DNA of 64,000 bases from Achromobacter spanius (GCF_003994415.1 NZ_CP034689.1:5890001-5954000); one strand, 5' to 3'. Positions 33,007-42,471 are shown, counted from the stretch's first letter. Program-made: numbers and translations. The notes: generated by a model not told the origin, from the letters alone.

Positions 33007-33881
33007 AATTCGATCCTTTTTAGATGACTCAAAATCGGATAATGATCTGACACATCGCTCCACTTCAAACTCGTTTCTGCAACAGGAATATCTCCCACAA
33101 TTAATCCGGGGCGTTCGAACGTCCAATGGTTGACAAAATGAGAGGAGAACATAATTTGATCATAAACCGCTCCTCCGCTTGCCTCCACCGCAGTTGGGTG
33201 GACGTACGAACCATAGGGAGTTTCCGGCGTTCCTCCACCTAGGCATCGCCAATAGGGGTTGTAGAAATAATGAGGGCGCCGCCTTACAAAGTCTGGATCT
33301 CTACTAGCCCCTAAACCAGAAACGATCGAAGAATGATACGGCTCGTCATTGTAATCACCCAGCAATATGATGGCCGCCTGGGGAGAATTGGTAAATATTT
33401 CTTTTGCTTTTTCCCTAAGCGCCTGACCCAGCTTAAATCGGTTACTACTGCCCTCTGCATACGTTTGACGGCTTTGCCAATGAGATAGCCCGATAAAAAT
33501 CTCGCCGACCCCGGCCAGCTCAAAGCTTACGAAGACACCAGCCTTCAGCCAGTCATTGGTTAAGTGATCTCGCGCGTTAGCCGTCTGCGGTGCTGTCAAA
33601 ACCCTCAGTTTTTTAGAATTAAATATCAAGCAGAAATCATCAATCGATCTTCCAGGACTATACAAATCTAGGACACTATAATCATCAAACCCTTCCGACT
33701 TGAGCAAGCCCTCCAGATACAACACATTGGTGCTCGCTACCTCGCACAGCCCCAAGACATCAACCCCTCGTCGCAACAATTCGCAAACCGCAAGAGAAAA
33801 TCCAGCCGTCTCGGAAAAGGACTTCGCACCATTCTTTGGTGGGGTCAGGCGACAGTTCCACCATGCGCATATTAATTCCAT
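33003..33881 (-). CDS. Endonuclease/exonuclease/phosphatase (EEP) family protein
   Basis: The 292-residue protein carries a full set of EEP active-site residues: Asn9 (AWWNCRL), Glu47 (LGLCEVAS), His134 (GLSHWQS), Asp176 and Asn178 (LLGDYNDEP), Asp241 (VYDQIMFSSH) and Asp279-His280 (DVSDHYPIL). Family members hydrolyse phosphodiester bonds in DNA, RNA or lipids using a divalent metal. There is no signal peptide, so it should be cytoplasmic. It is the first gene of a low-GC two-gene operon in an accessory region rich in insertion sequences. A defence or toxin-like role is possible but not shown. Confidence 0.85.
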   Translation of the reverse strand: MELICAWWNCRLTPPKNGAKSFSETAGFSLAVCELLRRGVDVLGLCEVASTNVLYLEGLLKSEGFDDYSVLDLYSPGRSIDDFCLIFNSKKLRVLTAPQTANARDHLTNDWLKAGVFVSFELAGVGEIFIGLSHWQSRQTYAEGSSNRFKLGQALREKAKEIFTNSPQAAIILLGDYNDEPYHSSIVSGLGASRDPDFVRRRPHYFYNPYWRCLGGGTPETPYGSYVHPTAVEASGGAVYDQIMFSSHFVNHWTFERPGLIVGDIPVAETSLKWSDVSDHYPILSHLKRIEL

Positions 33882-34127
33882 CGCTTACCCAAATGACTGT
33901 TTTTGAACGTAGAGTCCCCCATTCTTTAGCCACGCATAACCGAAAAATGCAGACTCAAGATACATTCAGGAACTGCACAGTAGCATAGTGTAAAAGTGGC
34001 ACGGACCATATCGCGTGCCATCTTTGTGCGCACTTGTTCATGCTAGACAATACAGGGCAGATGTCGCAGTGGAAAGGCCCCCTGAATCCCCGGACACCAT
34101 CACTCACCTAGAATACTGACTAGGCAT
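33882..34127. other. Intergenic stretch with a hairpin and an insertion-sequence border
   Basis: No gene is seen. TGGCACG (33997-34003) and CGTGCCA (34014-34020) form a 7-bp hairpin with a 10-base loop. From about 34084 the sequence (GAATCCCCGGACACC) probably belongs to the left end of the insertion-sequence remnant that continues into the next frame. Confidence 0.5.
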
Positions 34128-34697
34128 ATGACTGTGTTTTTGGCTAACACCAAGCAAGCAGTGATGGAAGTGTTAACCGGGCCCGAGAGGCGGCGCCGCT
34201 GGTCGGCGGAAGAAAAATTGGTGATGGTGCGCGAGAGTTTCGAGCCGGGCAAGACCGTCTCGACGGTCGCGCGCCAACACGGCATCAACCCGAATCAGTT
34301 GTTTGGCTGGCGCAAGTTGTACAAGAACGGCAGCCTGTCTGCGGTCAGTTCGGGAGAGGAGGTGGTGCCTGCTTCAGAACTGTCGGAGGCGCTGGCCCAG
34401 GTCCGTGAACTGCAGCGATTGCTGGGCAAGATGGTTGGTCTGTCGGCCGATGCCTTGCGCGCCATTCGTGCGGGGCAGCCCACCGGTGACGCCAAGCGCG
34501 ATGCCTTGATCCGCTTCGTCTTGAACGTACAAAACACCAGCGGCACCATCAACGAAAATGAATTCGCAGCGATTCGTGCCGCGGGCTACACAGACACGCA
34601 ACTGGCCGAGATCTCGCTGGCCATCGCACTCACAATCTTCACCAACACCTTTAACCGTATCAACGACACCGACGTCGATTTTCCGGCCGCGCCGTAA
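34128..34697 (+). pseudogene. In-frame chimera: IS OrfA remnant fused to a CMD/AhpD-like C-terminal half
   Basis: The 189-residue frame joins two unrelated pieces. Residues 1 to about 101 are an OrfA of the IS2-like kind (EVLTGPERRRRWSAEEKLVM, VRESFEPGKTVSTVARQHGI, NPNQLFGWRKLY, VVPASELSEAL, ELQRLLGK). From about residue 103 the sequence VGLSADALRAIRAGQPTGDA and then AGYTDTQLAEISLAIAL and NTFNRINDTD is the C-terminal half of a carboxymuconolactone-decarboxylase/AhpD-like protein. Its N-terminal half, with the redox CxxC, is missing. The junction lies near 34431. It is most likely a remnant, although the frame is open and could be expressed. Confidence 0.85.
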
Positions 34698-34785
34698 ACC
34701 ATCTTGCCGGGCGAGGGGTGGTGCGCAACACCCCTCGCCAGGCACTGACATGGCGCAACGCATGCCAACAACAGGGACATCATTC

Positions 34786-35556
34786 ATGACCGCACAAGCC
34801 TTTGAATTTGACGGACCTCGCGGCTATCGGCTCGCGGGGCGGCTAGAGCTGCCAGATGCCGAACCGCAGGGCTGGGCCATACTTGCCCACTGCTTTACCT
34901 GCGGCAAGGACAGCCTGGCGGCCAGCCGTCTGGCGCGAGCCCTGGCGGCGCGTGGCATCGGTGTACTGCGCTTCGATTTTGCAGGGCTGGGCAATAGCGG
35001 CGGAACCTTCGCGGATGCAACGTTCGCGGCGGACGTGGATGATCTGGTCGCGGCCGGCAACGCGATGGCCGAAGACGGCAAGCCGCCGGTCATTCTGATC
35101 GGCCATAGCTTGGGCGGAGCGGCTGCCTTGATGGCGGCCGGCAAGATGCCGGGCATGCGTGCAGTGGCCACGTTGGGCGCGCCTTTTGACATCAGCCATG
35201 TCCTGCATCAGTTTGATCCCGGCAGTCTCCAGGCCATCGAAGCGCAAGGGCAAGCCGAGGTCCTGCTGGGCGGCCGGCCATTCGTCGTGCGCAAGAGTTT
35301 TGTCGAAGACCTGGGGCAGCACGATCTGGCGTCGCGGATCGCACAATTACGAATGCCGCTGTTGATTCTGCATTCGCCACTGGATACGACTGTCGGCATC
35401 GAAAATGCCGGGCGCATATTCGCGGCGGCCAAGCATCCCAAGAGTTTCATTTCGCTGGACGATGCCGATCACTTGCTCACGCGCCGGGCGGACGCAGACT
35501 ATGCCGCGGCCATGATCTCAACTTGGGCGAGCCGGTTTCTGCCTGCGCAAGGTTGA
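34786..35556 (+). CDS. Alpha/beta hydrolase
   Basis: The 256-residue protein has the alpha/beta hydrolase fold of the short esterase type. The oxyanion region is ILAHCFTCGKDSLAASRLAR, followed by DFAGLGNSGG and the nucleophile elbow GHSLGGAAA. The acid lies near LILHSPLDTTVG and the catalytic His in DDADHLLT. This type is often fused to an OsmC domain or lies next to one; here it stands alone after the truncated CMD-like gene, so the two may once have formed a peroxide-related unit. The ATG at 34786 is preferred over 34750; no strong ribosome-binding site decides. Confidence 0.88.
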   Translation: MTAQAFEFDGPRGYRLAGRLELPDAEPQGWAILAHCFTCGKDSLAASRLARALAARGIGVLRFDFAGLGNSGGTFADATFAADVDDLVAAGNAMAEDGKPPVILIGHSLGGAAALMAAGKMPGMRAVATLGAPFDISHVLHQFDPGSLQAIEAQGQAEVLLGGRPFVVRKSFVEDLGQHDLASRIAQLRMPLLILHSPLDTTVGIENAGRIFAAAKHPKSFISLDDADHLLTRRADADYAAAMISTWASRFLPAQG

Positions 35557-35663
35557 GGCGTAGGCCTCTGCGCCCCACAAACCGTCGCGCTGCTGGCAAA
35601 CTAGTCAACCGGCATCCCGTTGATAAAAATCATCATGACCCATGCATTGCTTCGGATAGGCTT

Positions 35664-36131
35664 ATGCGCAATATGAAAGGCAAGTCCTCGTCCAACACGG
35701 AAGGCTATTTGTTTTCTGATCAGATAGGTCACCTGCTGCGGCGCGTCTATCAGCGGCATACCGCGCTGTTTCAGCATTACATCCCTGACTCCCAGCTCAC
35801 CGCCGCGCAGTTTGTCGTGCTGTGTTCGGTGCGGGACCATGGCGCGAGTTCGCTGGCAGACCTGGTCAAGGCAACCGTCATTGACCAGGCCACCGTGCGC
35901 GGCGTGGTGGACCGCTTGAAGCAGCGCGAGTTGGTGCAGGTGGACCACGACCCCGTCGATCGGCGCAAGGTGGTCGTGAGCCTGACGCCCGTGGGGCAGG
36001 CGCTGGTGCAAGAGATGGAGCCCTTTGCCAAGCAGATCACCGAAAGCACCTACGGCAATCTGAACCCGGCCGAGCGTCTGGCGCTGGATTTTTTGCTGAC
36101 CAAAATGCTGAACGGCGACGAACAGGTCTGA
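35664..36131 (+). CDS. nicR: MarR-family repressor of nicotinate genes (NicR/BpsR type)
   Basis: The 155-residue protein is a MarR-type winged helix: DQIGHLLRRVYQRHTALFQ, LTAAQFVVLCSVRDHG, LVKATVIDQATVRGVVDRLK and DPVDRRKVVVSLTPVGQAL. It resembles the NicR repressor of Pseudomonas nicotinate genes and BpsR of Bordetella, which responds to 6-hydroxynicotinate and also affects biofilm genes. The nic enzymes follow within 2 kb, which supports the assignment. The start at 35664 is preferred over a longer frame from 35523. Effector and targets are inferred from the homologues. Confidence 0.85.
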   Translation: MRNMKGKSSSNTEGYLFSDQIGHLLRRVYQRHTALFQHYIPDSQLTAAQFVVLCSVRDHGASSLADLVKATVIDQATVRGVVDRLKQRELVQVDHDPVDRRKVVVSLTPVGQALVQEMEPFAKQITESTYGNLNPAERLALDFLLTKMLNGDEQV

Positions 36132-36202
36132 GCTGTTCGTCGCCGTGTTTGGCAACTGCGCCGTCGGCATACACGCCGGCGCCGCCGCGATTCACCCCGC
36201 CA

Positions 36203-37519
36203 TCAATCCAGCGCGCGGTTACGCGATTCCACGTCCACCGAGCCGATCGCGACCGCCCCAGCCAACAGCATGCTGGACAGCACCACCAGCGACAGCGTGA
36301 AGTGGCTGGTCATGATGGGCGCGATGATGGCCGGTGCGAACAGCCCACCAAAACGTGCCACCGCGCCCGCCATGCCCATGCCGCTGGCACGCAAATCGGT
36401 CGGGTAGACCTCCGGCGTGAAGGCATACAACGCACCCCAGGTGCCCAGCAGCGAGAAGCTCATCAGCAAGGTGGACCCGATCACCACGGCGGGTGCGGTG
36501 CCCAGGCTGTAGAGCATGCAGCCGACGGCGCTCAAGATCAAAAAGCCGATCAGTGTGGGCTTGCGGCCCCAGCGTTCCACGCCATAGGCCGACAGCGCAA
36601 AGCCCGGCAACTGCACCAGCGCCAACAGCACCAGGAACTCCTGGCCGCGCATGAAGGCGAAGCCGGCGGTGCTGAGCTTGATGGGCAAGTAGACGAACAC
36701 GCCGTAGTACGCAATGGAGATCAGCGCCCACGCCAGCAATAGCCCGATGCTGCGGCGGCGGTAGCTGGACGAGAACAAGGCGAAGATGGATTTATGGACG
36801 GGCGTTTCCGGTTGCAGCGCGGGCACTTCGACGTCGCGGCGGTTCACGCGCGCCACCCGTTCCAGCACCTTGCGCGCCTGATCCGACTTACCGTTGCGGT
36901 TCAGGTACATGGGCGATTCAGGGATGTAGAAGCGCAGCACCACGCCGATCAAGGCGGGCAGCCCGGTAACGAAGAAGATCACGCGCCAGGCATCGTCGCC
37001 CCAGGACACGGCCGCCAAGGCCAGCAGCGCCAGAAAGATGGTGCCCACGGCCCAGAACGATTCCAGCAGCACCAGCCAGCGGCCACGGCGGGCGCTGGGC
37101 AGGAACTCGGCCATCATCGTGTAGTCCACCGGCAGCGTGCCGCCCACGCCGATGCCCGTCAGGAAGCGCAGGAACAGCAGCCACGTGAACTCAGGCGCGA
37201 AGGCCGAGGCCACGCCCGCGCAGGCGTCGATGACCACCGCGATCATCAACACCGGGCGACGCCCGATGCGGTCGGCCATGCGGCCGAACATGAAGGCGCC
37301 GATCAGCATGCCGATGAAGAAGAGCGTGCCCGTTTGCAGCGCTTGCGGCACGGTGATGCCGAAGGTCTTTGCAATGGACGGCGCGGAAAAGCCGATGGAC
37401 AGCACCTGCATGGCGTCGGCCATCCAGACCAGGCCGAATATCACGAATAGCCGATATTGAAACTTGCCGACACCCGCCACCTGAATGGCTTTGTCCACGG
37501 AAACCAATGAAGCTGACAT
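36203..37519 (-). CDS. nicT: MFS transporter, probable nicotinate importer
   Basis: The 438-residue protein has twelve membrane segments and belongs to the sugar/SV2-like MFS group. FLTGIGVGGTLPVDYTMMAEFLP follows helix 4, and the halves repeat RMADRIGRRPV and VERWGRKPTLIG. It is last in the nicC-nicA-nicB run, 59 bp after nicB, and convergent with the MarR gene. Pseudomonas clusters contain an MFS gene nicT in the equivalent role, which supports nicotinate or 6-hydroxynicotinate as substrate. That is inference from context. Confidence 0.82.
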   Translation of the reverse strand: MSASLVSVDKAIQVAGVGKFQYRLFVIFGLVWMADAMQVLSIGFSAPSIAKTFGITVPQALQTGTLFFIGMLIGAFMFGRMADRIGRRPVLMIAVVIDACAGVASAFAPEFTWLLFLRFLTGIGVGGTLPVDYTMMAEFLPSARRGRWLVLLESFWAVGTIFLALLALAAVSWGDDAWRVIFFVTGLPALIGVVLRFYIPESPMYLNRNGKSDQARKVLERVARVNRRDVEVPALQPETPVHKSIFALFSSSYRRRSIGLLLAWALISIAYYGVFVYLPIKLSTAGFAFMRGQEFLVLLALVQLPGFALSAYGVERWGRKPTLIGFLILSAVGCMLYSLGTAPAVVIGSTLLMSFSLLGTWGALYAFTPEVYPTDLRASGMGMAGAVARFGGLFAPAIIAPIMTSHFTLSLVVLSSMLLAGAVAIGSVDVESRNRALD

Positions 37520-37578
37520 AGATGAAACCCCTTGATGTGATCATCACTAAAGCCGCACGCGTTATGGCCGCGTTTTCC

Positions 37579-40500
37579 TTAATTCAGCTCCGCATGGTTG
37601 CGAAGCCGTTTAATCGTCGTGGTGGGATCGGGCCAGACGTCTTCGTCCGGCGCAAATCGTTCCCGCAAATAGCCCAGCAGATCGGCGACCTGCCTGTCGT
37701 CAAGGCTGTCTTTGAAGCCCGGCATGTAGCCCAGCGCGTCATCGGCGGGCTCCTGGATGCCGTGCAAGATCACCTGGATCAGGTTGTCTGGCGTGGCGGC
37801 ATGCAGGTTGGTGTTGGCGCTTAACAAGGGCTTGGCGCCAAACAGCGTGGGCCCACTGCCCGCTTCGTGACAGACCGCGCAGGCGTTCTGATAGATGCGT
37901 TCGCCGTTGGCGCGTCGGCCTTGGAGCGATTGGATCGTCGCGGCGGCGGGCGCGGGCGCGGGCGCAGACGCAGACGGAGACGCGGCCGAGGGCGACGTTG
38001 ATGACGTCGCGGGCGATGCTGCCCGGGATGGAGAAGCCGACGCCACAGGCGTGGCCGCGCGTTCCCCTTGCGGTTTCGGCAAGTCCAGCAAATACGTTGT
38101 GATGGCCTTCACGTCGCTGTCCGGCAATTCAGCCAAACCATGGATCACGGGCGCCATCGGCCCTGCCGCCACGCCATGGCTGGGCGAATAGCCGGTGCGC
38201 AGATACTGGAATAGTTCGTCGCCCGACCAGGCGCGCGGGCCGCTGGCCAACTGATTCAAGGCGGGCGCGGTCCAGCCTTCCGCTTCGCCCCCAGCCAGGT
38301 AATGCACGCCCTTCTTCTCCGCGCCCAAGCGGTTGCGTGGAGAATGGCAGGCGGCGCAGTGGCCAACGCCTTCCACCAGATACGCACCGCGCAGCCACTG
38401 AGCGCTGCGCGCCGGGTCGGGCGTGAATGGCTTGGCGTCGTGAAACAGCGCATTCCAACCTGCCAGCAGTGGACGCATGTTGAAGGGAAAGGCCAACTGC
38501 GTTTTCGGCGGCTCGGACTTCACGGCGGGCTGCGACATCAGGTAGCCGTACAGCGCCTGCATGTCCGCGTCGCTCAGCTTGGCATAGGCCGTGTACGGAA
38601 ACGCGGGATAGAGCTGGCGGCCATCCTGGTGTACGCCCTGGCGCATGGCGCGTTCGAATGCGGGGTATGACCAGCGGCCGATGCCGGTGTCGTTGTCGGG
38701 GGTGATGTTGGTGGAATAGATCGTGCCGAACGGCGTGTCCAGCGCCAGCCCGCCAGCGTTGGCCTTGCCCCCTGGCGCGGTGTGGCAGGCGATGCAATCC
38801 CCTGCGGCGGCGACGAGGCGGCCGCGTTCGATGGCGCGTATGGAATACAGGGAAACGTCTGGGCCTGCCGTGAGCGGCAACGCGGGCTTGATCGGCCAGA
38901 GCGCGGCGGCGACGCCGGCAAGCCCTGCCATGCCCGCCGCCAGCCACATCCATCCACGCGCCAAGGGCCCACGCGCACGCGCAGGGCGCTGGTCCGCCAA
39001 TGCCAGCCGCAATGATTCGGTGTCGAACGGGGCTTGTCGCAGGCGCACGCCGGTTGCGTTGCGGATGGCGTTGGCAATGGCGGCGGCAGCCGGCAAGGTG
39101 ACCACGCCGTCCACGGCCAACTGCCCTTGCTTCACCACGTCATCCAGCGCGTTGGCCGTGGCGTCGCGCGGGACCAAGCCGTCGCGGCTTGCGTCGCCGC
39201 GCAATGCGATCGCTGTCTCGGCGTCGCCCTGTTGCGATGGACTCGTCCAATCATCAAAGGCCGGCGGCCCTGCCAGCAGACGGCGTGCGTTGGCCAGCAG
39301 CCACGGGGTTTGCTGTTCGATCTCGGCCTGCATGGACGCGCTTTGCGCCGGTTGCAGGAACTGGCTATCGTGGCCCGCGACCACGCGCGTGACGTCGACA
39401 TGGCCGGTCTGGGGTTGCACCGATACCTCGGCCACCCAGGCGCTCCACACCATGCGGGCGGCGCCGTCATCATCGACACATTGCACCTGCGCGGTGGCGA
39501 AGCCGGTGCCATGCAGCAGGCCCGCGCGCGGTGCAGCGTCGGCGTCGGCGCGCGACGTTGCACGGTCCACGACTTGGCGCGCCAGGTCTCGGCCTTTGCC
39601 TTCCGGCAAGTGTTCCAAGCGCCACGCGATAGGATCTTTATCTTGGGCCAGCGCCGCTTCATGCCACTGGCTTTCTTGTGCAAAAACTTGCGCGGCGTTC
39701 AATTCGTCCACTCGGGCGCGCAGCGGCGGCAGCGCGCGTCGGGACGACGTTACCGATGCGCCGCATACCGTCGCATGCGCCGATGCGCTGGCTTGTCCGG
39801 GTTGGCTCAATAGCCGCGCCAGGCTCGGACGCACCGCCCAAGCAGCGTCGGACAGCAGCGCCGCAACGCGACCATCGGCAGCCGATGCCGTTTGCGGCGT
39901 CAAGGTAGGAGCGTTGGAGGGAGCCGCATTCGAGACAGCGGCGTTAGAAGCAACGGACTCGGCCCTCGCGCCTGTCACCGGCACGCGCAACACCAACTCG
40001 TCGGCAACGCTCGATTGGCAGGCCACGCACACCGGCCGGCCCACGGCTTGCGACAGCAGCGCGGCGTCGGCGGCGGCATCCATCAAGTCCAGCGGGTGCA
40101 CCGCGTCCTGGCTTTCCGCGACCACGCCGTCGACCACGCCATCCACCGTCACACTGATCGTGCCTTCGGCTTGTTGCAGCAGCGCCGCCAGTTCGCGGCG
40201 GATCTGGGCGTGCGTGCCGGGCGTGCATGCCGGGAGCCACACACTGGCGTGTCCGTTCAACACCCAGACCGTCACCCTTGCGCCGGCACGCGGCTCGGAC
40301 GAAGGCAGGCGCATGCCATAACGAAGCTGGTCCGGGTCGGCCGCATCCGCGCGCGAAGAGGGAACGACGTCCGGCGCCTGCCACACAGGCGCCAAGGCCA
40401 TGGCCGCTTGCCGTGCGTGAACCGGCGACACCGCCACCACACCGGCAAAGTGCGTGCGCTGCACCGCCATCACCACGCCGGCCAGCGCGCGTGCCTGATC

Positions 40501-40653
40501 CAACTGCACGTGCCGCAAGACACTGCCGCGATACCGCGCGCCATCCCACAGCACACCCGGCGGGCGCAACGCCACGCCGTGCAGCAGGTCGGCGGGCAAG
40601 GCAGCGGGCAAACCCGCGTGGTGGCGCGGCGACGCCAAGGTGTTCGAACTCAT
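37579..40653 (-). CDS. nicB: NicB-like nicotinate dehydrogenase subunit with three haem c sites
   Basis: The 1024-residue protein couples nicotinate hydroxylation to the respiratory chain. Its first 570 or so residues are a reduced molybdopterin-subunit-like region without the catalytic GAGE motif. A single membrane segment follows (about 575-600), then three cytochrome c domains with CIACH (620), CAACH (766) and CAVCH (925). A low-complexity Ala/Ser/Pro linker precedes the third. The start ATG overlaps the nicA stop. Pseudomonas NicB combines an active molybdenum domain with three haems; here that domain seems degenerate, and a separate molybdenum subunit is encoded at 46189. Confidence 0.85.
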   Translation of the reverse strand: MSSNTLASPRHHAGLPAALPADLLHGVALRPPGVLWDGARYRGSVLRHVQLDQARALAGVVMAVQRTHFAGVVAVSPVHARQAAMALAPVWQAPDVVPSSRADAADPDQLRYGMRLPSSEPRAGARVTVWVLNGHASVWLPACTPGTHAQIRRELAALLQQAEGTISVTVDGVVDGVVAESQDAVHPLDLMDAAADAALLSQAVGRPVCVACQSSVADELVLRVPVTGARAESVASNAAVSNAAPSNAPTLTPQTASAADGRVAALLSDAAWAVRPSLARLLSQPGQASASAHATVCGASVTSSRRALPPLRARVDELNAAQVFAQESQWHEAALAQDKDPIAWRLEHLPEGKGRDLARQVVDRATSRADADAAPRAGLLHGTGFATAQVQCVDDDGAARMVWSAWVAEVSVQPQTGHVDVTRVVAGHDSQFLQPAQSASMQAEIEQQTPWLLANARRLLAGPPAFDDWTSPSQQGDAETAIALRGDASRDGLVPRDATANALDDVVKQGQLAVDGVVTLPAAAAIANAIRNATGVRLRQAPFDTESLRLALADQRPARARGPLARGWMWLAAGMAGLAGVAAALWPIKPALPLTAGPDVSLYSIRAIERGRLVAAAGDCIACHTAPGGKANAGGLALDTPFGTIYSTNITPDNDTGIGRWSYPAFERAMRQGVHQDGRQLYPAFPYTAYAKLSDADMQALYGYLMSQPAVKSEPPKTQLAFPFNMRPLLAGWNALFHDAKPFTPDPARSAQWLRGAYLVEGVGHCAACHSPRNRLGAEKKGVHYLAGGEAEGWTAPALNQLASGPRAWSGDELFQYLRTGYSPSHGVAAGPMAPVIHGLAELPDSDVKAITTYLLDLPKPQGERAATPVASASPSRAASPATSSTSPSAASPSASAPAPAPAAATIQSLQGRRANGERIYQNACAVCHEAGSGPTLFGAKPLLSANTNLHAATPDNLIQVILHGIQEPADDALGYMPGFKDSLDDRQVADLLGYLRERFAPDEDVWPDPTTTIKRLRNHAELN

Positions 40654-41219
40654 CGCGTGGGTCCGCCGTCGGCAACACCCACACCACCCCCACCCGCCGC
40701 TTGCAAGCCGGGCGCACGAACACCCTCCGCTCGCAAGCGAACCGCTCGCAACGCCGCCTGCATGATCTCCACGTGCGTGCCGCAGCGGCACAGATTGTGG
40801 TGCAGTTCGCTGCGCAGCGCGTCTTCCGTGGGGTTGGGGTTACGGCGCAGCAGCGCTTCCACCGTCATGATCATGCCGTTCAGGCAGTAGCCGCATTGCG
40901 CCGCCTGGCAGTCGATGAACGCCTGCTGCGTCGGACCGGGTTGTTGCCGCGTGCCCAAGCCTTCCAGCGTGACCACGGCACGCCCTTGCGCTGCCCGCAC
41001 CGGGATCACGCAAGACCGCGCGGCCACGCCGTCGATCAACACGGTGCATGCACCGCATTCGCCCAAGCCACAGCCGTACTTCGGGCCGTTCAGCGCCAGG
41101 TCATTGCGCAGCACGTGCAGCAGCGCGGTGCCGGGGTCAGCGGCCACGTCGCAGTCGCGTCCGTTCACGCTCAGGCGGATCGGAGGCGGGGTGCTGCTTG
41201 AATTGACGGTGGATCCCAT
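40650..41219 (-). CDS. nicA: Nicotinate dehydrogenase small subunit with two [2Fe-2S] clusters
   Basis: The 189-residue protein is a xanthine-dehydrogenase-type iron-sulphur subunit. The plant-ferredoxin-like cluster is bound by CGLGECGACTVLIDG and a later Cys, the second by CQAAQCGYCLNGM and NLCRCGTH. It transfers electrons from the molybdenum centre to the haems of NicB. The C-terminus carries an unusual Gly-rich extension (GLQAAGGGGVGVADGG). I chose the ATG at 41219; a GTG at 41270 would add 17 residues. Its stop overlaps the nicB ATG (ATGA). Confidence 0.93.
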   Translation of the reverse strand: MGSTVNSSSTPPPIRLSVNGRDCDVAADPGTALLHVLRNDLALNGPKYGCGLGECGACTVLIDGVAARSCVIPVRAAQGRAVVTLEGLGTRQQPGPTQQAFIDCQAAQCGYCLNGMIMTVEALLRRNPNPTEDALRSELHHNLCRCGTHVEIMQAALRAVRLRAEGVRAPGLQAAGGGGVGVADGGPTR

Positions 41220-41313
41220 GGCGTGTGGCGCGTGTGCGGATTTTGAGAAGTACGAAGGTTGCCGCGACACGGGACTAGGGGCAAGCCCCCACGCCCGCGC
41301 GGCGGACAGGTCG

Positions 41314-42471
41314 TCAGGCGGCGGCGCGCGTTTTAGGGTCTACCAGCGGTTCCTTGAACACGTCATAGCCAAAGCACCAGGATGGGTCCTCATTGGTGCG
41401 CAGCCAGGTGTTGTCGTGCGAAATGCGTTGCACCTTGCTGGCGCGTTCCGCGCGGTTCGCCTCGTACAGCGCAAACGCCAGCTCGTGATTATTCACGCCC
41501 ACTTCCTTGAAGCAGCGCGCCAGCATGGCGCCGTCTTCAATGGCCATGGCCGCGCCTTGCGCCATGTGCGGCTTCATGGGGTGGCAGGCGTCGCCCAGCA
41601 ACACCAGGCGGCCACGGCTCCACAGCGGCAAGGGGTCGCGTTCCAGCAGCGACCACTTGGTGACTTCAACCGTGGCGTCGATCAGCGCCTGCACGGTGGG
41701 GTGCCAGCCGCTGAACGCTTCGCGCATTTCATCCTTGCTGCTGGGCAGCCAGCGGTCGTTCAAGTCCCAGTGTTCCACCGGCACGCCGGTGACGTAGTAG
41801 AGCTCGTCGGCCTTGCTGGTGACGAAGTAGACCATCATGTGGCGGTCATCGCTCCACCATTTGACGCAGGAATCAAAGGGCAGCATGCCAGGCTTGGTCT
41901 GCGGCGTGGGGAACACGGCGCGGTGCGCCAGATAGCCCGCGTACTTGGGCAGCTCGGGCCCCAACAGTTCTTCACGGATGCGGGAATTGACGCCGTCGGC
42001 GCCGATGACGATGTCGGCTTCTTCAGAGGTGCCATCGGCAAAGTGCATCACGACCACGTCGCCGCGATCTTCCACGCGGGTCAGGCTCTTGTCATAGGCC
42101 AGCACGCCCGTGGGCAAGGCGTCGATCAGCAAGGCGTGGAAGTCGCCGCGGTGCACGGTCAGGTACGACGCGCCGTATTCCTTGACGGCGTAATCGCCCA
42201 GCGGAATCTGCGCCAGGATGTCGCCCGTTTCCCAATGGCGGCTGTACCAGAAATCCGGATGCGAGCCTTGTGCATTGAGCGCGTCTTCGATGCCGATGCG
42301 CCGCAGAATCTTCATGACGTTCGGCCCCACATGGATGCCGGCCCCCAAGCGCGAAAAGCCGGGCGCCTGCTCGTACACGCGGACGTTCAGCCCTTCCTTG
42401 AGCAGCAGCGCGGCGGTGGCGGCGCCGCCAAGACCCGCGCCGACGATGGCGATACGAGGGGATGTAGACAC
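41314..42471 (-). CDS. nicC: 6-hydroxynicotinate 3-monooxygenase
   Basis: NicC is an FAD-dependent aromatic hydroxylase that decarboxylates and hydroxylates 6-hydroxynicotinate to 2,5-dihydroxypyridine with NADH and O2. The 385-residue protein has the FAD-binding IAIVGAGLGGAATAALLLKE at the N-terminus. GADGVNSRIREELLGPE (DG motif) and LLGDACHPMKPHMAQGAAMA (GD motif) complete the group A flavin monooxygenase pattern. Length matches the Pseudomonas enzyme (382). The start is GTG at 42471 with a strong AAGGAGA site. It is divergent from nicE. Confidence 0.95.
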   Translation of the reverse strand: MSTSPRIAIVGAGLGGAATAALLLKEGLNVRVYEQAPGFSRLGAGIHVGPNVMKILRRIGIEDALNAQGSHPDFWYSRHWETGDILAQIPLGDYAVKEYGASYLTVHRGDFHALLIDALPTGVLAYDKSLTRVEDRGDVVVMHFADGTSEEADIVIGADGVNSRIREELLGPELPKYAGYLAHRAVFPTPQTKPGMLPFDSCVKWWSDDRHMMVYFVTSKADELYYVTGVPVEHWDLNDRWLPSSKDEMREAFSGWHPTVQALIDATVEVTKWSLLERDPLPLWSRGRLVLLGDACHPMKPHMAQGAAMAIEDGAMLARCFKEVGVNNHELAFALYEANRAERASKVQRISHDNTWLRTNEDPSWCFGYDVFKEPLVDPKTRAAA

